64,000 bases of DNA, from NCBI GenBank assembly GCA_052388025.1, contig JBQTIP010000020.1, forward strand, positions 18,076-82,075, written 5' to 3'. The position numbers and the translations under genes were made by a program. The DNA is from JBQTIP01 sp052388025 (GTDB lineage: Bacteria; Actinomycetota; UBA4738; HRBIN12). The notes beneath the pieces are model-generated. The model had not been told where the DNA came from, made no database searches, and saw nothing but the letters and a program-made list of their open reading frames with translations. This document shows positions 8,741-17,415 of this stretch, piece after piece; position 1 is the first letter of the stretch, and every line of letters starts with the position of its first letter.

Positions 8741-9664
8741 CTAGCCGACCGGCGTGAGCCAGTCGAGGTACTTCTCGATCTCGCCCTTCGTGGCCCCGAA
8801 GAACGCCCCCTGGATCTCCTTGGTGATCGGGCCGCGCGTGCCCTCGCCCACCGTCCGGTCGTCGACCTCGCGGATCGGTGTGACCTCGGCCGCCGTCCCG
8901 GTGAAGAAGCACTCATCGGCGTTATAGAGGTCGGTACGCACGAGGTCGGCCTCGCGGACCTCGTACCCCAGGTCTCGCCCGATCGTGATCACCGACCCGC
9001 GGGTGATGCCGTCCAGGCAGCCCGCGGAGATCGGCGGGGTGAACAGGACGCCGTCGCGGACGATGAAGATGTTCTCGCCCGAGCCGTCGGTCACGTGGCC
9101 CGCCTGGTTCAGCATGATGGCTTCGTCGTAGCCGGCGTGGATGCTCTCGATCTTCGCCAGCACCCCGTTGATGTACTGACCCGTGGCCTTGGCCGAGGAT
9201 GGAAGCGAGTTCTGGTCGTTGCGCTTCCAGGACGAGATCTTCACCCGGACGCCGGCCTCCAGGGCCCCCTCCCCCAGGTAGGCGCCCCAGGGCCAGACCG
9301 CGATCGTCACGTCGACCGGCGCCTGAAGGGGGTTCACCCCCATCTCGCCGTATCCCCGCAGGACGAGCGGTCGGATGTAGCAGGCCGAGAGACCGTTCGC
9401 CTTGATGGTCTCCTTGATCGACTCCCCGAGCGCCTCGAGAGAGTAGGGGATCTCCATGTGGTAGAGCTTGGCGGAGCGCAGCAGTCGCTTGAGGTGCCCC
9501 TCGAGGTGCCACACGGCCGGACCGTTCTTCGTCTCGTAGCAGCGGATGCCCTCGAACACGCCGCTGCCGTAGTGGACCGAGTGAGACAGCACATGGATCC
9601 TGGCGTCGTCCCAGGGGACGAGCTTCCCGTTCATCCAGATCTTCTCGACGGGCGTGATGGGCAC
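8741..9664 (-). CDS. ilvE: Branched-chain amino acid aminotransferase
   Basis: PLP fold type IV transaminase exchanging amino groups between Leu/Ile/Val and 2-oxoglutarate. It is 307 aa from a GTG start preceded by GGGAGG. The PLP lysine is K159 in SSAKATGQ, the same position as in E. coli IlvE. Other family hallmarks are HYGSGVFEGIR near the N-terminus, GSGENIF, and GTAAEVTPIREVDDR near the C-terminus. It ends 49 bp before the hpaE start and is on the same strand. A role in aromatic amino acid transamination is possible but not shown. Confidence 0.95.
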   Translation of the reverse strand: MPITPVEKIWMNGKLVPWDDARIHVLSHSVHYGSGVFEGIRCYETKNGPAVWHLEGHLKRLLRSAKLYHMEIPYSLEALGESIKETIKANGLSACYIRPLVLRGYGEMGVNPLQAPVDVTIAVWPWGAYLGEGALEAGVRVKISSWKRNDQNSLPSSAKATGQYINGVLAKIESIHAGYDEAIMLNQAGHVTDGSGENIFIVRDGVLFTPPISAGCLDGITRGSVITIGRDLGYEVREADLVRTDLYNADECFFTGTAAEVTPIREVDDRTVGEGTRGPITKEIQGAFFGATKGEIEKYLDWLTPVG

Positions 9665-9793
9665 CGGGGCCTCCCTTCGCGGCCCGAGGTGCGGGCCTGC
9701 TTCGGCGGTTTCGGGTACGACGCGAACAGGATACCGGCTGCGTGGGGCTCGCCGGGGCCTCCGGCTGGACTTGCGAGGAGCCCTCCCAATAGA

Positions 9794-11225
9794 GTGCGCC
9801 TCGTGACCCCCGCCGGGCGCTCGCGCTCCACGGCGCCGTCGAAGCGCGTGATCATCATCGGAGCCGGCATCGCGGGGCTGGTCGCGGGCTTCGAGCTGCT
9901 CCGCCGGGGACACGAGCCGCTCGTCCTGGAGGCGCAGAACCGGGTGGGCGGCCGCATCTACACGCTTCGGGACTTCGCGCCCGGGCTGTACGCGGAGGCC
10001 GGGGCAATGCGCATCCCGCGCGCGCACGAGCTCACGCTCGAGTACTGCCGGTTGTTCGGTCTGGAGCTGCGACCGTTCGTGATGGGCAATCCCAAGGGAT
10101 TGGTCTACGTCGGCGGCGTCCGCATGAGCGCGGAGGAGGCGGATGCGCGCCCGGAGCGGCTGCCCTTCGCCCTCGCCGAGCACGAGGCCGGCCGCAACGC
10201 CGACCACCTGTGGCAGGAGGCCATCGCCGACATCCGCGAGCTGCTGGAGCGGGACGGCGACGCGGCCTGGGACGAGATCGTCCGGCGCTACGACCAGTAC
10301 TCGCTGTACGAGTTCCTGAAGGTCAAGGGGTTCTCCGAGGGCGCCATCGAGTACTACGCGGTCATGAACTTCGTCGAGGCCGACATGAACAACGCCGTCG
10401 TGGAGGTGCTGCGGGAGGACCTGGGAGGCGCATTCGAGGACATGCAGGAGATCGTCGGCGGCATGGACCGGCTGCCGAACGCCTTCTTCGAGCGCCTCCA
10501 GGGCAACGTCCGGCTGGGCGCCCAGGTCCACGCGATCGACCAGGACGAGCGCTCCGTCACGGTGCACGTGAAGACGGAGGCCTCGCGCTACTCCGTGACC
10601 GGGGAATACGCGATCTGCACGCTTCCCTTCCCCGTGCTCCGCTCCGTCGAGACGATCGCGCCGTTCTCACGCGAGAAGCAGCGGGCCATCCGGCAGCTCA
10701 ACTACCCACGCCTCGACGAAGGTTCTGTTCCAGGTCCGCCACCGGAGGTGGGAGACCGAGGACGGGATCTTCGGCGGCGCGTCCGTCACCGACCTGCCGA
10801 TCCGGCGGATGAACTACCCGACGCCCGACCTCACCAACGAGCGCGGGGTGCTTCTCGCTTCCTACACCTGGGGACAGGATGCGCTCCAGTGGGGTGCGAT
10901 GGACGACGAGACGCGCCTCGAGGAGGCGCTCGACGACGTGTCGCGGATCCACCCGTGGATCCGCGAGGAGTACGAGGTGGGGGCATCGCACGCGTGGTAC
11001 GGGGACCGCTGGGCTCGGGGAGCCTTCGCGCTCTTCGCCCCGGAGCAGCAGACGGCACTCCAGGAAGCGATCGTGAAGCCCGAGGGCCGGATCCACTTCG
11101 CGGGCGAGCACTGCTCCCTGTACCACGCCTGGATCCATGGGGCGTTGGAATCGGGGATCAGGGCGGCTCGAGAGATCCATGAGACCCCACCGGCCCCGGC
11201 CCCGATCCGGGCGGAACGACTCTAG
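9794..11225 (+). CDS. FAD-dependent amine/L-amino acid oxidase (frameshifted)
   Basis: Flavin oxidase of the monoamine oxidase/L-amino acid oxidase family, which oxidises an amine or amino acid to imine and H2O2. The N-terminal dinucleotide fold reads IIGAGIAG and continues to EAQNRVGGRI. At CCC 10705-10707 the frame shifts; dropping one C gives NYHASTKVLFQ, then GIFGGASVTDLPIR and a normal C-terminal FAD segment, HFAGEHCSLYHAWIHGALES. One extra base therefore splits an otherwise complete gene of about 475 aa. GTG 9794 and GTG 9803 are both possible starts. It is divergent from ilvE and overlaps the convergent methyltransferase by 4 bp. With a decarboxylase 6 kb away it could process the resulting amine. 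Confidence 0.85.
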
Positions 11226-12010
11226 GGCAGGTCGTACGCCCGCCAGAGTATCGGGTACTCCCGATCGATCAGCTCGTCCAGTCCCCCGAACCGCTCAACG
11301 GCCCAGGGTCGGAGCGACGCGACCGCCAGGCGCCGGGCCTCCTCGTCGACCCGCCACGTCCAGGAGTGGAGGCCCTGAACGATCTGATCGAGGAAGGCGC
11401 CGACGGTGAGGTCGCCTTTCGCGAAGACCACGGGGAGCTCCCGGAGGCGGGCGCCGTGAGCCAACATCGCCCGCCCGAGAGCCTCCAGGTTCCTCCAGTG
11501 CAGACCGACCGGGGCCGCGAGCTCGCCGAGCTCCTCCTCCAGCCGGGAGAGGATGTCGGCGAACGGCTCCGTCATCAGCCCCTGGTTGATCAGAACCACG
11601 CCGCCGGGGCGAGCGACGCGGACGAGTTCTGCCACGGCCCGCTCCCAGTCCGGGATCAGTTGGAGCACATGCCGGACCACCGCCCCCCCGAAGGCGCCGT
11701 CGTGGAACGGCAGAGCTGTGGCGTCTCCCAGGACCAGCGGGAAGGGGCGATGCCCGGCCTTCTCGACCAGTTTGGCCATCATCGCTATGGAGAGGTCCAC
11801 ACCGACCATGGCCACGCCGGCCTCGTACAGCGGCAGCGCGATCTGCCCGGTGCCGACGCCGACGTCGACGGACGGGCCCCGTCCCTCCAGCTCGGCCAGG
11901 AGCAGGCCGATCACGCGGCGGTGGGCCTCCGGAGACGTCGGCCGCGTCCGGTCGTAGTACTCGGCGGCTCGGTCGAAGCTGAGCGAACCCGAACTCGACC
12001 CGCCGGTCAC
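11222..12010 (-). CDS. Class I SAM-dependent methyltransferase
   Basis: Methyltransferase of 262 aa with a Rossmann-type SAM fold. Motif I is VDVGVGTGQ (about 48-56), the acidic end of strand 2 is VGVDLS, and LGDATALPF carries the motif II region. It resembles UbiE/type 11 enzymes; the methyl acceptor is unknown. GTG start at 12010, 10 bp after the stop of the folate-enzyme gene on the same strand, so probably in one transcript with it. The 3' end overlaps the convergent amine oxidase gene. Confidence 0.9.
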   Translation of the reverse strand: MTGGSSSGSLSFDRAAEYYDRTRPTSPEAHRRVIGLLLAELEGRGPSVDVGVGTGQIALPLYEAGVAMVGVDLSIAMMAKLVEKAGHRPFPLVLGDATALPFHDGAFGGAVVRHVLQLIPDWERAVAELVRVARPGGVVLINQGLMTEPFADILSRLEEELGELAAPVGLHWRNLEALGRAMLAHGARLRELPVVFAKGDLTVGAFLDQIVQGLHSWTWRVDEEARRLAVASLRPWAVERFGGLDELIDREYPILWRAYDLP

Positions 12011-12020
12011 GCGAGAAACC

Positions 12021-13169
12021 TCACGACCTCGGAATGTTCTTGCTCGGGTCCACGAACGGGAGTGCCGCTACGGTGATGAGCACCGGTCCCGCGGGCGAGG
12101 CGGCCTCCAGCCGTGTCCCGGCCTCCGCGAGGCCGATCGGCACCCAGGCATAGCCGATATTCCGGTCCAGGCGCGGTGACCACGTCCCCGCCGTGAGACA
12201 CCCGATCTCCTCACCGTTGTCCTGCACGGGCCAGAAGTCAGAGAGCGCGCCCTCAGCCGTCATCGGCTCGCCGCCGATGTCCACACCGACGAGCTTGCGC
12301 TGCACGCCTTTCGCAGCAATGCGCGTCAGGGCCTCCTTGCCGATGTAGTCGGCTTCCTGGGGCTCGACGAGACGCTCGAATCCGGTCACCTCGAAGGGGG
12401 TGTTCTCCATCGTGATGTCCGAGCCGTAGTTGAAGATCCCGGCCTCGATGCGCCGAGCCTCCGAGGGCGCGATCGCGCGGATCCCGAACGGCTTGCCGGC
12501 CTCCATGACCCGCTCCCAGAGATCGTCACCTCGGCTGCCGTCACGGAGGTAGAGCTCGTAGCCGACCTCGCCTGTCCAGCCGGTCCGGCTCACGATCAGC
12601 GGGATGTCGTAAGGGGGCTCGTCACACCAGTAGTAGCGCAGGCCGGCGATCCCCTCCCCGAACAGGGCCACCATCACATCGGTCGATCGCGGCCCCTGGA
12701 CCTGCAATGGCGACACGTCGGGCTGGTCGATGTCGATGTCCATGCCCGCGCAAGCCGCGACGCCTTTCGCGTAGAGCGCCGCGTCGCTATCGGCGAGCGC
12801 CAGCCAGAAGTGGCTCTCGCCGAGCCGAAGGAGTACCGGGTCGTTCACGATGCCGCCGCGCCTGGCGATGAGCGGTGCGTACTTGCACTGCCCCACCCGG
12901 CAGGTCGTGAGATCCCGGCACGTCAGCATGTTCGTGAAGTCGAACGCGTCAGGGCCGGTGATCTCCACGATCCGCTCCACGGCGACATCCCAGACCGTGA
13001 CGTCGTTGAGCAGCGCCCAGTACTCGGTAACGGGGTCGTCGTAGAGCGTCGGGAGCAGCATGTGGTTGTAGAGGCCCCAGCTCTTGCACCCGTACCGCTT
13101 CGTCGCGTCGAAGAAGGGCGACTTCCGGTACCAGGGGGCGATGTAGAACGTGAACGTCTCCTGCGTCAC
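12021..13169 (-). CDS. GcvT/DmdA-family folate-dependent methyl- or aminomethyltransferase
   Basis: Tetrahydrofolate-binding enzyme of 382 aa with the GcvT N-terminal domain and C-terminal barrel. It is closer to DMSP demethylase DmdA than to the glycine-cleavage T protein: YNHMLLPT near the N-terminus, VWDVAVER, GQCKYAPL, DVSPLQVQGPR, RIEAGIFNYGSDIT and NTPFE are DmdA-like. DmdA moves a methyl group from dimethylsulfoniopropionate to folate. Many actinobacterial relatives have unproven substrates (dimethylglycine, sarcosine or other N-/S-methyl compounds), so only the family is claimed. The methyltransferase gene follows with a 10-bp gap. Confidence 0.85.
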   Translation of the reverse strand: MTQETFTFYIAPWYRKSPFFDATKRYGCKSWGLYNHMLLPTLYDDPVTEYWALLNDVTVWDVAVERIVEITGPDAFDFTNMLTCRDLTTCRVGQCKYAPLIARRGGIVNDPVLLRLGESHFWLALADSDAALYAKGVAACAGMDIDIDQPDVSPLQVQGPRSTDVMVALFGEGIAGLRYYWCDEPPYDIPLIVSRTGWTGEVGYELYLRDGSRGDDLWERVMEAGKPFGIRAIAPSEARRIEAGIFNYGSDITMENTPFEVTGFERLVEPQEADYIGKEALTRIAAKGVQRKLVGVDIGGEPMTAEGALSDFWPVQDNGEEIGCLTAGTWSPRLDRNIGYAWVPIGLAEAGTRLEAASPAGPVLITVAALPFVDPSKNIPRS

Positions 13170-13203
13170 GGCCGCGGTCCTCCTTGGCGGTTGGGAGCGA
13201 ACG

Positions 13204-14460
13204 CTACCCGACGGAGGTGGTTCGCTGCTCGCGCACGAGCCTCCGGACGGCCGGGATGAGCACGGCCGAGGCCACCAGGCAGCTCAGCCCTCCGATCGCG
13301 TATGCACCTCGCGCCCCGATGGCCTCCACCAGCAGCCCGCCGAACGTGAACGACGCCGCGAACGCGATCAGGACCGCGGCGTCCGAGGCGCCCATCACTC
13401 TCGCCCGTACTGCGTCCGGCGCCCGTCGCTGGACGATGCCCGTTTCGGCGACGTGCGTAAAGCCCTCCCCGATGCCGGCCGCCAGCGTGAGGACGAGCGC
13501 CGCCGCGAACCACGGAGCGATGCTGGTGAGCCCGATTCCGAGCCCGATCACGACGGTACCGAACAGCAGGCTCCATGGCTCCCGGGCCGCGTTCAGATAG
13601 CGGGCGCCCAGGAGGGAGCCCAGCGCCGCGCCGCCCCCCCACAGCGCGGTCAGCGCGCCGTACCCGGTGGAGCCGGTGCCGAAGAGGTCGGCGAGCGCGA
13701 CCTCGGCGACGAGCGTGAAGCCCGCACCGAGCAGCAGCACCACCCACGCCAGGGTGATGATCCGAAGCACCGGCTCGCGAGCGAGGAACACCACGCCCGC
13801 CCGGAGGCCTCGGTACTCGTCGCCGCCCTCCACCCTCGCCTGTGAGAAGGGTGCCCGGATGCTCCGCACGATCAGGGCGGACACCACGAACGAGACGGCG
13901 TTCAGCCCGTACACCCAGTAGCCGGCGACGCGCAGCTCTGCTGCCGTGTTGTCGCCCGCCAGGATCCCGACGAGCCCGCCCCCGAGGAGCGGGCCCACGA
14001 AGAAGCCCAGGTTCACCCCGATCGAGACCATCCCGTTCGCCCATGAGAGGTCCTCCTCCCCAATGAGGTTCGGGATGGCTGCCCGCGAGACCGGGAAGAA
14101 CGGGGTCTCCACGACCGCGGTCGCGAATGCGACCACGAGCATCTGCGTCGGGGTTCGGGCGAACGCGAGGACGAGGAACCCGACGGCTCCGAGGAGGTCG
14201 GAGCCGATCAAGACCCTCCGTCGGTCCAACCGGTCCCCGAGCGCCCCGGCGAGCGGCGTGAACAGACCCGAGGCCCCGAACGTCACCAGCAGCGCGGCAG
14301 AGACCCACGTCGCCGACTCGCCGGTCCGCCGGAAGATGATGTAGGCGAGCGCCGTGAAGGCGGCTCCGCTGCCGGTGAGCGAGATGGACCGCGCGAGCGC
14401 CAGGCGGCGCACGGCGATCCGCGGCTGCGTGCGCGCCCTCGGGGTTCGTTCGGTCTTCAT
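13204..14460 (-). CDS. MFS transporter (exporter type)
   Basis: Major facilitator of 418 aa with about 12 membrane segments. The N-terminal half contains the loop GALGDRLDRRRVLIGSDL, the motif A equivalent. It is similar to the next gene upstream (13204-14460 versus 14468-15673) in length, N-terminal VRRLALARSIS/VRRLATARLIS and loop structure, so the pair arose by tandem duplication. The family includes macrolide and drug exporters, but no substrate can be assigned. The gap to its paralogue is 7 bp; they are probably co-transcribed. Confidence 0.92.
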   Translation of the reverse strand: MKTERTPRARTQPRIAVRRLALARSISLTGSGAAFTALAYIIFRRTGESATWVSAALLVTFGASGLFTPLAGALGDRLDRRRVLIGSDLLGAVGFLVLAFARTPTQMLVVAFATAVVETPFFPVSRAAIPNLIGEEDLSWANGMVSIGVNLGFFVGPLLGGGLVGILAGDNTAAELRVAGYWVYGLNAVSFVVSALIVRSIRAPFSQARVEGGDEYRGLRAGVVFLAREPVLRIITLAWVVLLLGAGFTLVAEVALADLFGTGSTGYGALTALWGGGAALGSLLGARYLNAAREPWSLLFGTVVIGLGIGLTSIAPWFAAALVLTLAAGIGEGFTHVAETGIVQRRAPDAVRARVMGASDAAVLIAFAASFTFGGLLVEAIGARGAYAIGGLSCLVASAVLIPAVRRLVREQRTTSVG

Positions 14461-14467
14461 GCCACCC

Positions 14468-15673
14468 CTACACCGGCTCGACGATGGTCTCGGCCGCCAG
14501 CGGCCCCCGACGGGTAGGGCGCAGCACCGCGACGAGGATCACGGCCGCCACTGCGGCTGTGGCTCCCCCGACCGCGTAGACGCCCTGCGGGCCGACCAGC
14601 TCGAGCGCGGGCCCGGCGAGCGCGAACCCCACGGCAAGCCCCGTGTGGACGATCCCGTCCGAGGCGGCCAGGACGCGGCTCCGGACGACATCGGGCGTCC
14701 TCCGCTGCCGGATGCCCTGCTCGGCAACGAGCGTGAGCGCGTCGCCGGTGCCCCAGGCGAAGGTCAGCGCCAGGATCGGGACGAACCAGGCGGATGCCCC
14801 GATGGCCAGGCCGCAGACGGCCACCACCGCCGTGCCGATCACCAGCCACCACGGCTCGGTCCGCTCGCTCATGAACCGCCCCCCGAGTGAGCCGAGCACC
14901 GACCCCGCACCCCAGCACGCGATGATCAACCCGAACCCGATGGAGCCGGTGCCGAACAGCTCCGTGAGCGGACGGTCGGCCACCATCCCGGACCCGGCCC
15001 CGAGCACCAGAGCGAACCAGGCCAGCGTGATCGTGCGGAGCACGCGATCGCGAGCCAGGAAGACGAACCCGGCTCGCAGCCCCCTGTGCTCGGCCGCATC
15101 CGCTCGTTCGCCGGAGAAGCGGCCGCTCACCGTGAACACCAGGAGCGCGGAGAACGCGAAAGAGACCGCGTTCAGCACGAACACGGCCTGGGCCCCCACG
15201 GTCGCCGCGAGGACCCCTCCGATCGCCGGCCCAACCATGATGCCCATGTTCCGGCCGACGGCTATCAGTCCATTTGCCCAGCTCAGGTCCTTCTCCTCGA
15301 CGAGGTTGGGGATGGCCGCCGCGGATGCCGACCAGAACGGCGTCTCCACGAGAGCGGAGGCCGTAGCGAGGACGAGGATCAGGCCAGGGTCGTGGGCCAG
15401 CGCCATGGCTCCGAAGGCGGCGATGCCCAGCAGGTCCGAGACGATCATGACCCGCTTCCTGTCGAACCGGTCGCCCAGGGCCCCGCTGAAGACGCTCGTC
15501 ACTCCGAAAACGCCGAACGTGAGCAAGAGCGTGGCCGAGAGCCACGCCGAGGACCCGTCCGTCTCGCGGAACATGTAGTCCATGAGCGCCGTGTACGCCG
15601 CGGCGCCTCCGGTGATGGAGATCAGGCGCGCGGTGGCCAGGCGGCGCACTGCGGATCTCGGCGATGTCGTCAT
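14468..15673 (-). CDS. MFS transporter (exporter type), tandem paralogue
   Basis: Major facilitator of 401 aa with about 12 membrane segments and the loop GALGDRFDRKRVMIVSDLLG. It is the first gene of the tandem pair. Its start region is one arm of an inverted repeat that pairs with sequence 106 bp upstream (15672-15789). No ligand can be read from the sequence. The two paralogues might form two single-chain exporters of different specificity; a heterodimer is not expected for MFS. Confidence 0.92.
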   Translation of the reverse strand: MTTSPRSAVRRLATARLISITGGAAAYTALMDYMFRETDGSSAWLSATLLLTFGVFGVTSVFSGALGDRFDRKRVMIVSDLLGIAAFGAMALAHDPGLILVLATASALVETPFWSASAAAIPNLVEEKDLSWANGLIAVGRNMGIMVGPAIGGVLAATVGAQAVFVLNAVSFAFSALLVFTVSGRFSGERADAAEHRGLRAGFVFLARDRVLRTITLAWFALVLGAGSGMVADRPLTELFGTGSIGFGLIIACWGAGSVLGSLGGRFMSERTEPWWLVIGTAVVAVCGLAIGASAWFVPILALTFAWGTGDALTLVAEQGIRQRRTPDVVRSRVLAASDGIVHTGLAVGFALAGPALELVGPQGVYAVGGATAAVAAVILVAVLRPTRRGPLAAETIVEPV

Positions 15674-15789
15674 GAAGCGGACTCCGTGCTGTCGTGGTGG
15701 GCGGTGGGTAGGGGCGAGTGACTCATCCCCGCGGGAGCGGGCGCCGCGCTAGGCGCGCGAGAGCGGAGTCACCCAGTGAGTCGCTTCAT
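15672..15789. repeat. Inverted repeats flanking the MFS leader
   Basis: The gap between serA and the MFS pair holds paired segments. ATGAAGCGGACTC at the MFS start (15672-15684) is complementary, with one bulged G, to GAGTCGCTTCAT at 15778-15789. On the MFS-coding strand GGTGACT (about 15766-15772) can also pair with AGTCAC near 15718-15723. The RNA leader could therefore fold over the start codon. No known riboswitch motif was recognised. Confidence 0.35.
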
Positions 15790-15829
15790 CACGCGGGCGA
15801 GTGTAGCAGCGCGGTCAAGCCCGGTGCGC

Positions 15830-17413
15830 TCATTCGGGGAGCACGATGAAACGCGTGCTCTCGGCCCCGATCGAGCGCGCGATCTCCTCCACCACATCGG
15901 GCGGGATCGGGCCGTCGACGGTGAGCCCCATGAGCGCCTGCCCGCCCGCGGACTTCCGGCCCACGTCCATCGTCGCGATGTTGATCTCGTGCTCGCCGAG
16001 GATCGTTCCCACCTTCCCGATCACCCCGGGCCGGTCCTCGTACGTGAAGAACAGCATGTATTGAGCCGGCGGCATCTCCAGGTCGAAGTCGAACACGCGC
16101 GTCACCCTCTCGGCGTCGCTCTTGCCGACCAGCGTGCCTGCCACGGAGACCTCTCCGCCGTCGGTCTCGCCCCGGATCGCGATGAGGTTCACGTAGTCCC
16201 GGGATACCGCCGAGCGCGTCTCGGAGACCGCCACTCCCCGCTCCCGCGCGATGATCGGGGCGTTCACGAACGACAGCGGCTCGTGGACCACGCCCGAGAG
16301 GCATCCCTTGACGACGGCGAGCGTGAGCACGCGCGTGTCCGCCTCGGCGATCCGCCCGAGGTAACCGCACTCGATCGCGCGCACGGCGCCCTCGGCGAGG
16401 CCGGTGAGCAGCGCGCCCAGCCGCTCCGCGAGCGGCATGAACAGCCGAACGCTCTCGGACACCTCGGCGCCCGCCGGGACGTTCACCGCATGGGGGACGA
16501 ACTCGCCGCGGAGCCCCAGGCGCACCATCTCCGCGATCGAGGCCCCGGCCTTGTCCTGGGCCTCGATCGTCGACGCGCCGAGGTGCGGCGTCACCACGAC
16601 ATCGTCCAGCCCGAAGAGCGGGCTCTCAGTGGTCGGCTCCTCGTCGAAGACGTCGAGGGCCGCCCCGGCAAGGTGGCCGTCCTTCAGCGCCTTCGCGAGT
16701 GCTTCCTCGTCCACGATCCCGCCGCGGGCCGTGTTCACGAGCCTCGAGCCCTCCTTCATCAAAGACAGCTCACGGTCGCCGATCAGTCCCTCGGTGTCGG
16801 CGGTGCGCGGGAGATGGATCGTCACGAAGTCGGCCTGAACGAGGGCGGCCTCGAGCGTCGGCATCAGCTCGACGCCCATCTCCTTCGCGTGCTCGCGGGG
16901 CACGTAGGGGTCGAACGCAATGACGCGCATCCCGAACGCCGCCGCGCGCTGCGCCACCATGGAGCCGACGCGGCCCAGGCCGACGATCGCGAGCGTCTTG
17001 CCGGCGAGCTCCACCCCCTGGTACTTCGAGCGCTCCCACGTCCCCTGCTTCAGCGAGGCGCTGGCCTCGGGGATGTTCCGTGCCTGGGCGAGGAGGAGCG
17101 CGAACGTGTGCTCGGCCGCCGAGACGATATTCGACTGCGGCGCGTTAACCACAATCACGCCGTGGCGCGTAGCGGCTTCGACGTCGACGTTGTCGAGGCC
17201 GATGCCGGCGCGGGCGACCACCTTCAGATTCCGGGCCGCCTCGATCACCTCAGCGGTCACGGAGGTCTGCGAGCGGACGACGAGCGCGTCGTAGGGGCCG
17301 ATCGCCTCGGCCAGGCCGCCCGAGGCGAGCTCCGGGCGCACGTCGACCTGGAAGTCCTTCCGCAACAGGTCGAGGCCGCGCTCCGAGAGCGGCTCGGTGA
17401 CCAGGACGCGCAC
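15830..17413 (-). CDS. serA: D-3-phosphoglycerate dehydrogenase
   Basis: First enzyme of serine synthesis, oxidising 3-phosphoglycerate with NAD+. At 527 aa it is the long type found in mycobacteria, with catalytic and NAD domains, an intervening substrate-binding (ASB) domain and a C-terminal ACT domain. Visible motifs: ARAGIGLDNVD, NAD loop GLGRVG (145-150), the catalytic Arg in NTARGGIVDEEAL, and the His in TPHLGAST. The ACT domain begins near YMLFFTYEDRPGVIG; in such enzymes it is linked to feedback by serine. GTG start 2 bp after the upstream stop: tight operon with the class V aminotransferase. Confidence 0.97.
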   Translation of the reverse strand: MRVLVTEPLSERGLDLLRKDFQVDVRPELASGGLAEAIGPYDALVVRSQTSVTAEVIEAARNLKVVARAGIGLDNVDVEAATRHGVIVVNAPQSNIVSAAEHTFALLLAQARNIPEASASLKQGTWERSKYQGVELAGKTLAIVGLGRVGSMVAQRAAAFGMRVIAFDPYVPREHAKEMGVELMPTLEAALVQADFVTIHLPRTADTEGLIGDRELSLMKEGSRLVNTARGGIVDEEALAKALKDGHLAGAALDVFDEEPTTESPLFGLDDVVVTPHLGASTIEAQDKAGASIAEMVRLGLRGEFVPHAVNVPAGAEVSESVRLFMPLAERLGALLTGLAEGAVRAIECGYLGRIAEADTRVLTLAVVKGCLSGVVHEPLSFVNAPIIARERGVAVSETRSAVSRDYVNLIAIRGETDGGEVSVAGTLVGKSDAERVTRVFDFDLEMPPAQYMLFFTYEDRPGVIGKVGTILGEHEINIATMDVGRKSAGGQALMGLTVDGPIPPDVVEEIARSIGAESTRFIVLPE

Positions 17414-17415
17414 GG

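Noticed and set aside
10700..10720. Programmed frameshift in the amine oxidase
   Set aside because: The site CCCACG is not a known slippery sequence, no stimulatory hairpin or pseudoknot is evident, and similar indels occur in unrelated genes of the window.
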